Shown: positions 34,384-45,338, numbered from the stretch's first letter. The stretch: DNA of 64,000 nucleotides from Meandrina meandrites (GCA_963693305.1 OY855906.1:28101937-28165936), one strand, 5' to 3'. Made by a program: numbers and translations. The notes: a model not told the origin generated them from the sequence alone.

Positions 34384-35409
34384 ATGCGGCCGCGAACGGT
34401 GCATGCACAAGAAATGAGCCAAATGGAAGTGAATGACACTGGTAGTACTGTTCCAGCTGAAGAATATCCGAGAGAAGACCAAATGATATCAAATCGACGA
34501 AGGCAGCTTGGAGAGATCTTCCATCCGATCTTGATCGCTATGAAATTGACGGGGCAATTTTTCGGCGAAACCGCGTTGGCTCAGTATCGTGGTCGAAGGA
34601 CATTGCACATTTCGCAATTCTTCAGCGCGCTAATCGTTCTCGGCCAATGGCTAATGGTGGTTCTGGGTGTTACAAGTCACCTTTACGTAGGGTTCTCGTC
34701 CATGGGTACCTTTTTCTTCTTACTGATTACAACTACTTGGTATGTTCAGTGTGCAGGTAACACAACCGTTTGCTTGCTCGTTTTGCCACTGACGATCAGA
34801 AGGCCATCAAGATTCGCCCAGTTTCTTTCCAGTTTTGTCACGACGGCGCCCGAGTTTGACGGGATGAAGGGAAAAGCGATGCGGAGTTTGGCGATAGCAT
34901 GTTTAGCAGCTGTAATCAATTCCATCGTCCTCGCTATCTTCAATATTTATTTCGAAGGCGTAATTTCTATTTATCCACCATGGGATCAACACACAGGCCT
35001 GCGCCTAACGGTACGAGTGATAGAAATGGTTTGGGGGGTCCTCAATTCCTTTGCCTGGACTTTACCACCAGTGATCTTCTGTACCACGTGCATGCTCCTA
35101 GAACAAATGTTCGATACTTTTCAAAATAAAATGTCCCAGGAATCAATCCACTCTTTTAGCATCGCTTACTTGCGACAGGAGCACCTGAAGCTATGTGAAA
35201 TGGTAGAGCTGGCCAATGCCGTGTTTTCGCCGCTGCTGTTTGTGATTATTTCATTGGACGTACCATTGATTTGCATCAACACTTATCAAACACTCAAGCT
35301 GTCAAGTGAAGCAGAAACCATCAGGATTTTGGGTTATGTCTACTGGGTATTCATTATATGTGCTTTGCTGGTAGTTATTTTCATTTTTGGAAATCGCGTT
35401 AACAGAAAG
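34384..35409 (+). CDS. GRL 7TM protein, large 5' exon C
   Basis: 342 codons, open, ending ...FGNRVNRK at AAG|gtaagt in phase 0. Same layout as the other exons: the TM1 region FFSALIVLGQWLMVVLGV, then TWYVQCAGNTTVCLLVLPL, the TM4-5 region LAIACLAAVINSIVLAI, and HLKLCEMVELANAVFSPLLF. It is the copy nearest to the first C-terminal exon set; the intron to 38373 would be about 3 kb. That exon 2 carries an in-frame TAA, so the simplest joined product ends five residues into it. Skipping exon 2 would keep the frame, because both neighbours are phase 0. Reading past the donor stops after 6 more codons at 35427. Confidence 0.78.
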
Positions 35410-35539
35410 GTAAGTCTTTACACCTAATTGCGATGCATGCTATTCCATCGACCCAAGAAGTTATGATCGAAAAAAAAAGATAAGATTTAGCATAACTGTT
35501 TGTGTTGCGTTCGTAATCAAGTTATAGATCACAGATGAC

Positions 35540-35618
35540 GTCAAAATGTGGTAAGAGCAACAACGTGGCCCACGAGCCGCGAGGCGAGCTGCCACTGATG
35601 TTCAGACCACGTTTTGAC
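35540..35618. repeat. Hairpin copy downstream of exon C
   Basis: Diverged copy of the hairpin at 21838-21916, with the same CCCACGAGCCGCGAGGCGAG core and arms that now differ at about four bases. Confidence 0.7.
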
Positions 35619-36398
35619 GCCTTCTCATAACTGAACAGACGCACGGTAAAAATGGAATCTATGTTTTTTTATACAATAACAGAAGACTTCAGCACACTTC
35701 AGAATATATATTTTTTAAAGCAATGCCGCCACCGGTGAGCTTAAGTTGTTTTCACTTCACAGTAATGTTTTCCGCAATCACGAAGCACTATGAAGCCAAT
35801 TTATTCGTAGGATAAAGGAAAACTGAAAATAAACTTTTAATATCCACTTCGAAAGTTGTTCGACTCTGTAAGCTTTAAGTTGGATTTCCCGTAGCTTCGT
35901 CAAAGTACTCGAGCATCAGATAAACAGCTTTCGGTGATTTTTCGAATCAGTCACTGTCTACTTCAAGCTTGTTCGGCCGAGTTAAAAGTCGCCAAAGATG
36001 AACAATATTTGGCAGATTGTTCCTCGATGTACATTTACAATAAAGTTCAACTTTTTCTTGTTGTTTTGGCCGCAAGTTTTAAAAGACTTTGGCGATAGGA
36101 CTGACTAGGACTTTGAACTCTGATCCACACCACGCAATGACGTCACCACCCGATGATTATCATGTTTTTTTTTTGTTGTTGTCGATGTTGTTTACTGTTA
36201 GACCTGCTAATCAGAAAGTATTCTATTGCCTGAGGACCTATTTTAATTATTTTTTTCTTGAAAATTAAAATCTTAATGTTAAATGCTTTCTACTAACAAT
36301 TATCAATTAAGAGAAATATTTCATTTTAACATACAAAAGCAGCTTTGAGGTAAATTTTATTTATTTAAAATCCATTACCCGCTGATAGTTTTAAAAGA

Positions 36399-37515
36399 AA
36401 GAGAATAACTGTAATACCGAATAGATGCATTGTGTCTATAATACAGGCAACAAATGCAATGAATAGTTGGTATTATTGTAATATTCCGATATAATTCTAT
36501 ACCATCCTCAGACTAAGGCGACAAACAGGTAATTTACATCTACATAAAAGAGGATTGTACATTAGCATTAATATCAACGTGAAAATACAAAACAAAGAAT
36601 GATGTTGTCAAGCGGAAAGGCATAATTTATTATAGAAAATTAACGCTCGTGTAAATTAAGGTATTGGAAATTAACGCGACTTTTAAAAATTAACGCGAAG
36701 TGAAGAAAAAAAAAATACTCTTCAATAAAGGAAATTAACGCGAGGGAGGTGCTAAAATTTCAAAATCAAAGAAAATCAAAAAAAAAAAAAAAGAAACTTG
36801 TAAAGACAACAGGAACAAATTAATTTTAACACACTGTGAAAAATTAACGAAATCCAAAACCCATACGAATTTCGGTAGTTCGAGCGTTCTTTTCGCCATA
36901 AAACAATACTAAAAAAAAAATCCAAATTAACCATCCACTTAATTAATGGCGCGGAAATTACCGCTCCACTAAATTAAGGGCACGGAAATTAACGCTGACA
37001 AAAATTAACGCCACTTAAATTAACCCGAATTTTCCAAATTCGCGTTAATTTCATGAAGTTTTAATTTTTTTTATAATAAGGTAGTTCTCTGCTGGCTTTT
37101 AAACCATTGTTCAAGGATGGTGCTGAACGCTTGATATAGTAAGCTTCTTTGTATGGAAGGTGGGTTGCTATTATTGATAAAGATGTCCGGTAGATTTTAT
37201 AAACCTTTTATGAGACTGATCTGATCACAATAGCGCAGATGTTTATATATGTTTTTATAGATAGCGCTTTCTTTGTCCGTGAGTGCGCGTTCTTGAGTGC
37301 GGACAAGTAGAGTTCTGTTCGTTTTGCCTATGTACGAAGAATTGTGATCAGATCAAATATATTACTATTTTAATCTTAGTTACCTGTTTGTCACCTTAGT
37401 CTGAAGATAATATAGAATTTTATCTAAATATTACAAGAACACCAACGATTTCTTGCATTTGTTGCCTGTGTTATCGACACAATGCATCTATTCGGTATTC
37501 CATTTATTCTCTGTA
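36399..37515. mobile_element. Foldback element with AATTAACGC motif cluster
   Basis: About 130 bp at each end (36399-36535 and 37378-37515) form an inverted repeat. Examples are GAATAGATGCATTGTGTCTATA against its complement near 37474-37495, and GACAAACAGGTAA against TTACCTGTTTGTC. Unit B has the left part at 22885-23030. The interior, 36640-37050, holds about eight AATTAACG(C) copies (one inverted) and as many one-base variants. Confidence 0.6.
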
Positions 37516-38372
37516 TTTATTGAATTAGTATTTTTGACAAATTTTAAGTTTTTCTTCATTAAATATAACTTTTGTAACTGTCTAATGTGTTATTTAGTTT
37601 ATTTCTATCCAAATTTTCTTAGATTGCTTCACTCTTAAGTTAAATTTGCGTGATGAACTTTCTTTAAATGGACTAGAGAACTTTGATCTTTAAATAAAAA
37701 GCGATGACTTTTAATAGAAAAGGAGTGGAAAACTATACATTACGTTGTAAACGTCCGTAATGAAGTCGACACATTTAACATTGCTCTTACTGGCTGAGTT
37801 GAGTATTTAATGCCCTTTCCAAAATTACGTAAAACCTCTAGGTGTTGGGGGGGGGGGGGGGGGGGGGATTGAAATGAATTTCATCCTCTTTTAATATCGG
37901 TGACTATTTGAATAATTGTTTACTATAATTCTTAGAGGTGAATATCAAGAAATGCAAAATAAAGACCAAAAAAAAAATGGAAACAGCGCTCACGAGTACA
38001 GCTTGTATAAATGACAGTCACTTAAAGAGCGTCGATTTTGAAACGATAAGTTTAAGCGTATTGAACGAAACACTACGGAAATAAAAAAAGAGAAAATAAT
38101 AATAAGTAACTAATTATAAACAATGCGAAAAAAAATAAAACGTTCATCTGTTACTTATGTTTAAACGTTGGTGACTTATCTATAATTGTGCTAATCGTCT
38201 TGAAACTGAGTGAGTAGACCAGGCTGTCAGAGTTTGCCACTGCTGAGCAATCAATAAAAACCACTCTATCTACGATCCCTTAATGTCTAGATATTTTTGG
38301 TCCAAAAGCATTGGACACGATGCTTTCTTCTAGTAACCACAGCAGCTAACCGAAACGCATCACTACTTGCAG

Positions 38373-38441
38373 GCTCACAGTTTCTATTAAACATTACAGA
38401 AGTCTCGAATTTCTGTTGAAGACATCAAAGAACATGCCGAG
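38373..38441 (+). pseudogene. Shared GRL exon 2, set 1, with in-frame stop
   Basis: 69 bp between a cttgcag acceptor and a gtaagg donor, phase 0 on both sides. It encodes 23 codons in the frame set by exons A-C, but codon 6 is TAA (38388-38390). The intact counterpart at 59984-60052 has GAA there. The rest is nearly identical (LQKSRISVED). Splice signals are intact. Either the set-1 product ends as ...AHSFY, or this exon is skipped, or the 5' exons use set 2. Confidence 0.7.
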
Positions 38442-38702
38442 GTAAGGATTTTATTAAGATGTCGTTATTGTTGGTTATTGTTGTTGTCATTATTTTATAA
38501 TATCATATCCAATATCATGTTTAATATCAGAAGACATCGTTTCTAATTAAACAACTGTTTAACTTTCTGCAAAAAAATAATTAACGTTGTTATTAATGAA
38601 AAACTCATAATTATTTTAACTGGGGATAGATGAATTATTTCATATACTTTACGTCATTGTATTAAAAATAGGAACTCGCAATTGACATTGCCCCCCTTGT
38701 GT

Positions 38703-38830
38703 GCCTTCATAGCTCAGTTGGTAGAACATCTCACCGGTATCGCGGAGGTCGATCACGGGTTTAAATCCCATTGAAGTCCTGAATTTTTCAGGCTTCTTTC
38801 TTTGCAATTTCTTTAATTGCAATCAGATCA
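38703..38830 (+). repeat. tRNA-derived SINE
   Basis: GCCTTCATAGCTCAGTTGGTAGA is a clear A box and GGGTTTAAATCCCA a B box about 40 bases later, followed by a CTGAATTTTTCAGGCTTC hairpin and a pyrimidine/A-rich tail. It would be transcribed by RNA polymerase III in origin but is not a plausible working tRNA. It lies in the intron between shared exons 2 and 3. A decayed relative is at 58692-58800. Confidence 0.7.
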
Positions 38831-38988
38831 TCATTATCATCATCATTCAGTTTGTACCTGAAGCTGCCACTTCATACAGAGTGTGGCCTGGTATGTCAAT
38901 AAATTACTTTACACCGTGAAAAGTCGTATTACAGTGAATTAACTTATAGTTTAATTATAATATCATTATATGACGGATTTTTGTATAG

Positions 38989-39078
38989 CTGATGCTTTTC
39001 CTTGCGCATCTCCGAGGGGAGCCCATCGGATTGTCTGTTGGAGGAATAGCGGTAGTCGACAAGTCTCTCTTCCTTACG
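38989..39078 (+). CDS. Shared GRL exon 3, set 1 (pre-TM7 signature)
   Basis: 90 bp, phase 0 at both ends, after a tttttgtatag acceptor and before gtaagc. The 30 residues include FLAHLRGEPIGLSVGGIAVV and DKSLFLT. This is the conserved C-terminal block of the Gr superfamily just before TM7, where insect receptors have a G.F.ld.sl pattern. The match to the set-2 copy is almost complete: Met replaces Thr at residue 2. Confidence 0.8.
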
Positions 39079-39159
39079 GTAAGCAGAAAAGGTACACAAG
39101 GCGCAGTTCATGAAATGTCTTTATTATCTATGGAGGGGAATTGGGACAAAAATGCCATT

Positions 39160-39556
39160 GAATCAAATTTCAGGTCATTGGACCATCGACGCTATGTCTT
39201 TGGATCATACATAATTCTATCCAACAACATTTTTCATGTCACTGAATCGGACTTCATGTCATTGGATCGGACTTTATGTTATTGGATCATACATCATTCT
39301 ATTTTTTTTTGTCAATAAATCATGCATCATTCTATCGGACAATACTCTTCACGTCTTTGTATCGGAATTCATGTCATTGGATCATACATCATTCCATCGG
39401 GGGCAACCCTAAAACATGGAATCCGAAACCGGGATCTAAACCACTCGTAGATTCCATACATAAAGTCCGACCCAATAACATAAAGTCCGATCCAATGACA
39501 TGACAAATATCGTCCGACAGAATGACGTACGATCCAATGACATGAAATCCGATCTG
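39160..39556. repeat. Opposed array of CATGTCATTGGATCGGAC motifs
   Basis: About seven copies of a motif near ATGTCATTGGATCGGAC, or the variant ATCATAC, point right between 39165 and 39390. About four reverse-complement copies (GTCCGATCCAATGACATGA) follow between 39467 and 39555. Spacing is irregular. It sits in the intron after shared exon 3. Confidence 0.75.
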
Positions 39557-39663
39557 GAATCTGTGGCTGGCTGCCTGGTTGGCCGGCTGACTGGCTGTAC
39601 AGTAGAGTCCTAAGTAGTGCTTTTTTAGTTAATTAATTAATACAAAAAGTGCTACAGGGCTGC

Positions 39664-40356
39664 TTAAGGTGGCTGGTAATGGTTTCCAGCACTTTCCAGC
39701 TCTTACACTTTGACTGGATAGTACAATAAATTTTTATCAGTTGATGCTACAATAATGGTATCAAATAAATGCCCAATGATTGCCGAGTACGTTTTGGTTA
39801 CTTTCTTGACCTCACTGGTTTCCATAGCAACACTATAACCTGTTAAAAACACCCTTAATTTTAGCTTTAAGTGCTTATAACTCAAAAACGAGCTCGATGA
39901 CCCCCAATTTTTATTATTGAACATTGATTAGCATGTTAAGATACAACTTTCTGCAAAGTTAAAAAAATTTCTACGAAGCAGTTTCAGAGCCACCTTAAAT
40001 TTTTAAAAATTTAAGGTGGCTCTGAAACCGCTTCGTAGAATTTTTTTTAACTTTACAAAAAGTTGTATCTTTACATGCTAATTATAACTCAACAATAAAA
40101 AATGGGGGTCACCGAGCTCGTTTTTGAGTTATAAGCACTTAAAGCTAAAATTAAGGGTGTTTTTAACAGGTTATCCTGTTACTATGGTAACCAGTGACGT
40201 CAAGAAAATGACCAGAACATATTCACCAATCATTGGGCATTTATTTGATACCATTATTGTAGCATCAACTGATAAAGATTTCTAGTACAGACCCGTCAAA
40301 AGTGTAAGAGCTGAAAAATGCTTGAAAATGCTGGAAACCGATACCAGCCACCTTAA
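39664..40356. mobile_element. 693-bp foldback element, head-to-head arms
   Basis: Two arms of about 345 bases are inverted around the centre AAATTTTTAAAAATTT at 40004/40005. Each arm starts TTAAGGTGGCTGG at the outside and ends GGTGGCTCTGAAAC..AGCCACCTTAAA at the centre. Divergence between arms is modest, with small indels. Probably two MITE copies joined head to head, or one long snap-back element. The intron transcript would form long double-stranded RNA. Confidence 0.85.
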
Positions 40357-40990
40357 AGCAAGGAAAGTAAATGTCAGCCGGACTCTGCAATCAGATCAAG
40401 TACTGCGTCCTCAGGAAACGCTAAACGATGGATTGTTGCTGATCAGTTTGCTCAAATCATAGTAGACCCATTTCAGAAAAGGATAAAAAATCGCGAATAC
40501 CCCACTACATTATTACCCTATCACGAACACCTGATATTTCCAACTACCCTTGAAAAGGGTTTTCCTTCAGTTCCCTTAAGAAAAACATGTGAAACGAGCG
40601 TGAATTGCAAACCATATCACTACACATTACACCCCCGCTTTCAGTGTTACGTGCAAGCACCAATCTTTTGGTATCCATCTTTCAACATCGTCTTTCAATG
40701 TCTTTCGACATGCTAAACAAACAAGGGTCGAAATACACCAATCACATGCCATTGTTCGTTTCATGTCACTTCTTTGAAAATGAGTCGCCAGTTCAGAAGG
40801 TCATGCTAGTGGGCTGTGATTGGTGGGTTTCGTTCCTGGTTTATAAGGCGCGTCAAAGACGATGTCGGGAGACGTATTTCGAACGATAGACGCAATGCAC
40901 GTAACGCTGAAAGTGGATGCAATATATTTGCATGGTTTAATTAAAACGCACTTTATTATCTCATTGCGTACATATATTTTTTTTACACAG

Positions 40991-41044
40991 GTCTTTGGAA
41001 TAATCGCGTCCTACTTTGTCGTGTTGTTAACTTTACCGACCTAA
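40991..41044 (+). CDS. Shared GRL last exon, set 1 (TM7 and stop)
   Basis: 54 bp after ttttacacag, phase 0: VFGIIASYFVVLLTLPT then TAA. The core SYFVVLL corresponds to the TYhhhhhQF signature at the end of insect gustatory receptors. The phase-0 intron before it is also where the insect family has a conserved intron. The set-2 copy differs only at the first residue. Confidence 0.82.
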   Translation, partial: VFGIIASYFVVLLTLPT

Positions 41045-41139
41045 AACTGACGGAGAGAAGAAGTATACCGTCAGCAAATGCACGCGATACTATTGTACAG
41101 CTCAGAGGTTTTCGGTTGAGTCAAATTGCAGAAAAAAAA

Positions 41140-41145
41140 AATAAA
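41140..41145 (+). terminator. Candidate poly(A) signal AATAAA, set 1
   Basis: AATAAA about 95 bases after the stop codon of the last exon, a normal distance for a short 3' UTR. Confidence 0.45.
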
Positions 41146-41602
41146 CATAAAAACAAAACAAGATAATGTATACGTAACTAGTGATATGTCATAACAATAA
41201 GCCCTAATTTACACTTACTTTATCGTCATCTACATGCAATTATCAGTTAAAGGGGAACTATTATACTATTATCTATGACGATTAACATTTTTGTTTCCAT
41301 TGAATTGTTGAACATATCTGCCACTTAAAGGATTAATCCTTGTTATTCTACTCATAAGATTGTGTGATTGATGTGCATTTTGCTTTAGTTAACTTTGTTT
41401 TTGTTTTCTGACTTGTTTACAGTACTTTTCAAACAAAAGGTATTGTTTTTTTACATATGGTTTCTTACCAGTAGGGGCAAGAATTGATTCTCGGTGCTGA
41501 CCAGTGGGTGGTCAGAATTTAAGCGCTCGTCGGTAACTAAAACATTGCCAGTGGTCAACAGCAAGAGTCAACGAATAATAATAGGCAAATTTAACATTAT
41601 TT

Positions 41603-43740
41603 TTATCTGTTAAACCTCGAGCGATGTTGTTGTATTAAGTCAGCCTTTAGTGGTGCTGGCTCTGAGGCAATATTCCTTAGTAATCGGGCAGGCACAGGCT
41701 GGGCAGCTGCGTTCCCTTCCTCGCACCGCTTGATAACTTCAGATAGTAGACCTGATAAGTATTGGTAGGATTTCTTCTCAGTTATTGGTTTCACAATCCA
41801 TCGCTTGCTTGCCTTTGGAAAGCAGAGCTTGTAGCGTGTCTCGCCTGCCTGTTCTACTGATTGCACTTGAGCTTGACCACGACCAGTGTTTGCATTATTG
41901 GCCAGGGCAGCAAGCTGGGTCCTGGCAACCATGCCCTGGTATGAAAAATGCTCACGTTTAGAGCAGCATTTAAGCATCATTGAGTGATATACCTCAAGTC
42001 TGCCAGTGTAACAGAAATCAGTGAGCTGAGCCAGATCCTTAAGTAGTTTAGTGTTTAGAACTACTTCCTATAAAGCTAAGTGATATGGGTGCCATGCTTA
42101 AGCCAACAAATCTGCTTAGCTTCAGAGGATGAAATGTGCCTGTGGCAGCACTGGTGGAAATGGGTGTTCCCTGACCACTTGTGCTTGTTGGTAATGTGGT
42201 CCAAGACTGACTTCCATTTTTCACGCTGAAGATCCACATTGCCATCGCAGGTTGCAGCAGACCACCACAGGTGGTTGGAAATTGATTGTATCCATGGGGA
42301 CAGTTCCTCACAGCCCCGTTATTTGGCTTTATTGGTGAGCTTCTTAACCACCCACTTTGAGACATCGAACTGGTGATTGGTATGTGGGTGGTCCTTGTTC
42401 ATACAACTGCTGATGGTCACATGGCGGTCTGTTGCAATCCTGTTGATTTCTATGCACCTGAGATAAGATAAGATAAATCGTTTGTTTAATAATCACAACT
42501 AGCATCTATAAGCAGAATAACTTGTGTTATGCACATTTGGTAAAAGTTCAAACTTATAAAAGTTCCTAACTATATCATAAGTGAAAAAAAGACTATTATA
42601 TAATGATAAAATACATTAAATCAAACAATCACCTGGAGAAGCCCTCTTTCTCCATAGCATTGGAAGATGTTACTTCCGAGACTTTGACAACATTGAATGC
42701 CACTACATTGCCAGTGTCGTCATCCATTAGAATGTATGTTCCATATTTAGCAGAGTGACCTGGACTATCACACCGACCCTCTCCATCTAGGATGACAGCT
42801 CTCGTTGCCTTAAGCATTTCTACCTGTGGTGTGCTTTCGGCCGCCCAGGCCTCATTAATGACAGAAAACAAATACTTTTGTTGTGTGTCATAAAACACAC
42901 TTTCACTGATAAACTGAAGGTTGAAACATGAAGCAAAGCGATTGATAGCAGCAAAGGTGTTACCAGTAAATAGAATAGATGCAGCTAACAAAAGGTTTCC
43001 CTCAGGTTTTCTTTTTATCGCTGGCTGTGACTCCCAATGCATTAAGTGGCCACTATGACAGGTTAACTCAATTGATAACATGCTACCAATTTTTTTTTGC
43101 TCTTTTGTTGGGCTATTTACATCACCACAATCAGGGCACCTTTTCAGCAATTTAGTAAGACAGGAATCAAAAACAAGGATTTTTATTTTTTCACAATCAG
43201 GAGTGCTGGATTCCTCCTCAATTTCTTCTTCAGAAAGCATAGTGACTTTTTCGTCATAAGGCAATTGCCAGTTTGGGTCGAGGTCCTGGTCATCCTCATC
43301 ACAAGTATCATCATCTTCATCACCATTACTCTCATCATCACTGCCAACATTCTCAGTACAAGCAACTTCTACTACGTGCAGTGGACGTGGGGATGTGGCA
43401 TTAAAGCTGTCATCTTCATATGTAGGAAAAGTCACATAGGAGGGAACTTGCATTGCATAAAAATGATCATTTTTAATTTTCCATTCTTCGGCATTTGCAT
43501 GTATTGGGAGAGGAACATCACTGTTTGTAATCACTGTTACATTAGGAGGACATGAAGTTGCGGCATTTTTTCAGGGTTTTTGGACCAGAACAGCACTGGA
43601 TTCCAATGTGAAACATCCATGGGCTTGCAGAACAGGGTTCTAAAACGTTTTCAACAGGGAGGGGCTCCTCGATAGTTATTTCTTCCTCTGCTGAGATGTT
43701 TTCATCGTTTTTGGTAGCTAGTAATAGTTCTGCAACAGCC
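41603..43740 (-). pseudogene. Kolobok-like DDE transposase pseudogene with one intron
   Basis: The long ORF at 42629-43534 begins with an acidic region and then has CPDCGDVNSPTKEQKKIGSM, LTCHSGHLMHWESQP and the first catalytic region LDGEGRCDSPGHSAKYGTY. A spliceable intron (about 42468-42629, CCAG|gtgatt to tctcag|GTGC) leads into CIEINRIATDRHVTISSCMN, with a second acidic residue. The frame then hits TAA after KLTNKAK (near 42319) and further stops near 42070. The C-terminal part survives at 41603-41980 (KREHFSYQGMVARTQLAALA). I know this family from fish and cnidarian genomes as an abundant transposase-like protein; the Kolobok label is tentative. The N-terminal part before 43534 is frameshifted. 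Confidence 0.6.
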
Positions 43741-43746
43741 TGATGT

Positions 43747-43878
43747 GATATGATCATCAAAACTAACATGGCTAAGGGTGGAGTCTACTTGAGGTCCTAG
43801 GTATCGTGCAGAGGAAGCAGAAGTAACCTGCTTTCCAAGTAGGGTGTGATGAAAATCAGGAGGTAGATTCTGCAGCAT
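43747..43878 (-). pseudogene. Short LINE RT fragment
   Basis: Reads LQNLPPDFHHTLLGKQVTSA then LGPQVDSTLSHVSFDDHIT, the post-palm region of a CR1/L2-type RT. A sister fragment is at 48829-48987. Confidence 0.55.
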
Positions 43879-44049
43879 ACTGAGTTTGGATGGAGTTATG
43901 TGATTTTTCTGCCTGGTAGAGAAAAGACGACAGCAAAAAAAAATAAATAAATAAAGAGACAAAAATCAGAGAATGCAGGGAGCTAAATAAAACACTTTCG
44001 ACAGAAAACGACTAAATAAAATATAGACTTCAAGTAAGTTGTGCCTGCT

Positions 44050-44770
44050 TTACCGAAAAAAGAAAAAAAGGCATACTTGAAATGCTTTGATCCTGCTCTG
44101 ATATAAGAACCAAGAGCTCTCAACATGAGCTAACATAGTCAGTGTAACCCTGAGCCAGGCAAAATCGGCAACTGAATTAAAATCTGTTTGAAAAGTGATA
44201 AGTAACTCTTGTTTTATACACAAATACGTCAGACTCGCTTCATATTTTGCAAAAGAGTCATTTGAGTGTTGAATAAAAGCTTCACCGTTTTCCTGAGTGA
44301 GTAACCTGTCACTGCTTGCAGCGCAATGCGAGTAGAGCAATATTTCACAGGAATTGAAACGATTATTTCACACTTTTCTCGATTTCATTACTACATAATT
44401 GCGGGCGACAGCACAAAACCAGTATCATGCCCATTCCTCGCTGAAACCTCAAAGCCATGTAGCTTTCATTTTCACGACAACTCACGAGGGTCTACAGAAG
44501 GCGATAATTGTTATATAAATAGAACTTTAGGGGAAGCGCTACAAAATAATTCCTTTGTATGTCCGTATATTGTCGCGGGAAACATTTTGACGGTTTCTTA
44601 TAAATGCAAGATCCTGGAAACTTGCCAGTGGATGCATCAAGAATTTAATTTTTAAGGTGTAAATTCTTAAAAGCGAAAATGCTAAAGCTTTGATTCAACA
44701 CTCAAATTATTCTTTTGCAAAATATGAAAAGGGGCTGACGTATCTATGTATAAAACAAGAGTTACTTGTC
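44050..44770 (+). other. GPCR 5'-flank copy, unit D
   Basis: Matches 49050-49620 and 52188-52700 (AACATGAGCTAACATAG, AAAATCGGCAACTGAAT, GTAACCTGTCAC..CTTGCAGC). From 44448 it also matches the flank of the intact GPCR at 1427 on. Confidence 0.6.
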
Positions 44771-44897
44771 ACGACGCTGGCGAGGAACAGCGCCGTCCTC
44801 CCTATCGCGAAGCACTTCTCTTTCCCTGGCCTCAGTTTGGCAGTGTTTGGTTGAATTTTGATAAACGTTCAATGTCATGCCCCCGGTCTGGTCTGGA

Positions 44898-45192
44898 TAG
44901 GGTTAAATGTATTCCTGGTGTCAATTAGCCTGCGAACGCAGACGTATTTCCGGCTGTCGCTTGTCTCCGCCGAACGTTTTCGGTGGAGACAAGCGACAGC
45001 CGGAAATACGTCTGCGTTCGCAGGCTAGGTGTCAATCAAGTGCTCAACAGGACATTCAGGACGGAATATTACAGGATGTGGCCTTGATGTGGCTGTTGTT
45101 CATAGAATTCTTGGAACGTTTAAAGAGAACATGCACAGAACAGCAAACACAAAAAAAGCCGATATATCCACTTGACCATCAAACCAATCATT
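44898..45192 (+). pseudogene. GPCR pseudogene, 3' fragment only
   Basis: By eye this matches the last part of the intact GPCR (about 4078-4290): GTTAAATGTATTCCTGGTGTCAATT, then, after an inserted MITE, GTGCTCAACAGGAC.TTCAGGACGG.ATATTACAGGATGTGGCCTTG and on through the 3' flank. About 40 bases around the NPxxY codons are missing. Frame and start are gone. Confidence 0.85.
44926..45027. mobile_element. 102-bp foldback MITE, TAGCCTGCGAA family, exact 9-bp target duplication
   Basis: An almost perfect hairpin; each arm reads TAGCCTGCGAACGCAGACGT and on through GGAGACAAGCGACAG. It is flanked by GGTGTCAAT on both sides (44917-44925 and 45028-45036). The intact GPCR shows the empty site (GGTGTCAATTAG), so the duplication is certain. 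Confidence 0.9.
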
Positions 45193-45200
45193 GAACGGTG

Positions 45201-45338
45201 CAGCCTAGTATCCAGCCGTTCCCTTCCCGCTCATCGATTCGGTGCGAAATTTCGTGACGTCACCAACCCGTTCCCAGGCCCTTACGTGGACCTCGCGCTC
45301 GCTTGAGATAGGAGGAGAACGCCTAGGAACTAGGCTCT
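45201..45338. mobile_element. 138-bp MITE with 8-bp target duplication
   Basis: Ends CAGCCTAGTATCCAG and AACTAGGCTCT are imperfect inverted repeats (AGCCTAGTT..AGGCGTTC). It is flanked by GAACGGTG (45193-45200) and GAACAGTG (45339-45346). The intact GPCR flank has GAACGGTGTTTT, the empty site. Eight bases fit hAT or P-like elements. Confidence 0.75.

Noticed and set aside
38703..38776. Functional tRNA gene
   Set aside because: A and B boxes are present, but the acceptor and anticodon stems do not form properly and a SINE tail follows.
42048..42365. 105-codon minus-strand ORF as a gene
   Set aside because: It is an alternative frame of the transposase pseudogene; the conserved residues appear in the other frame, with stops.
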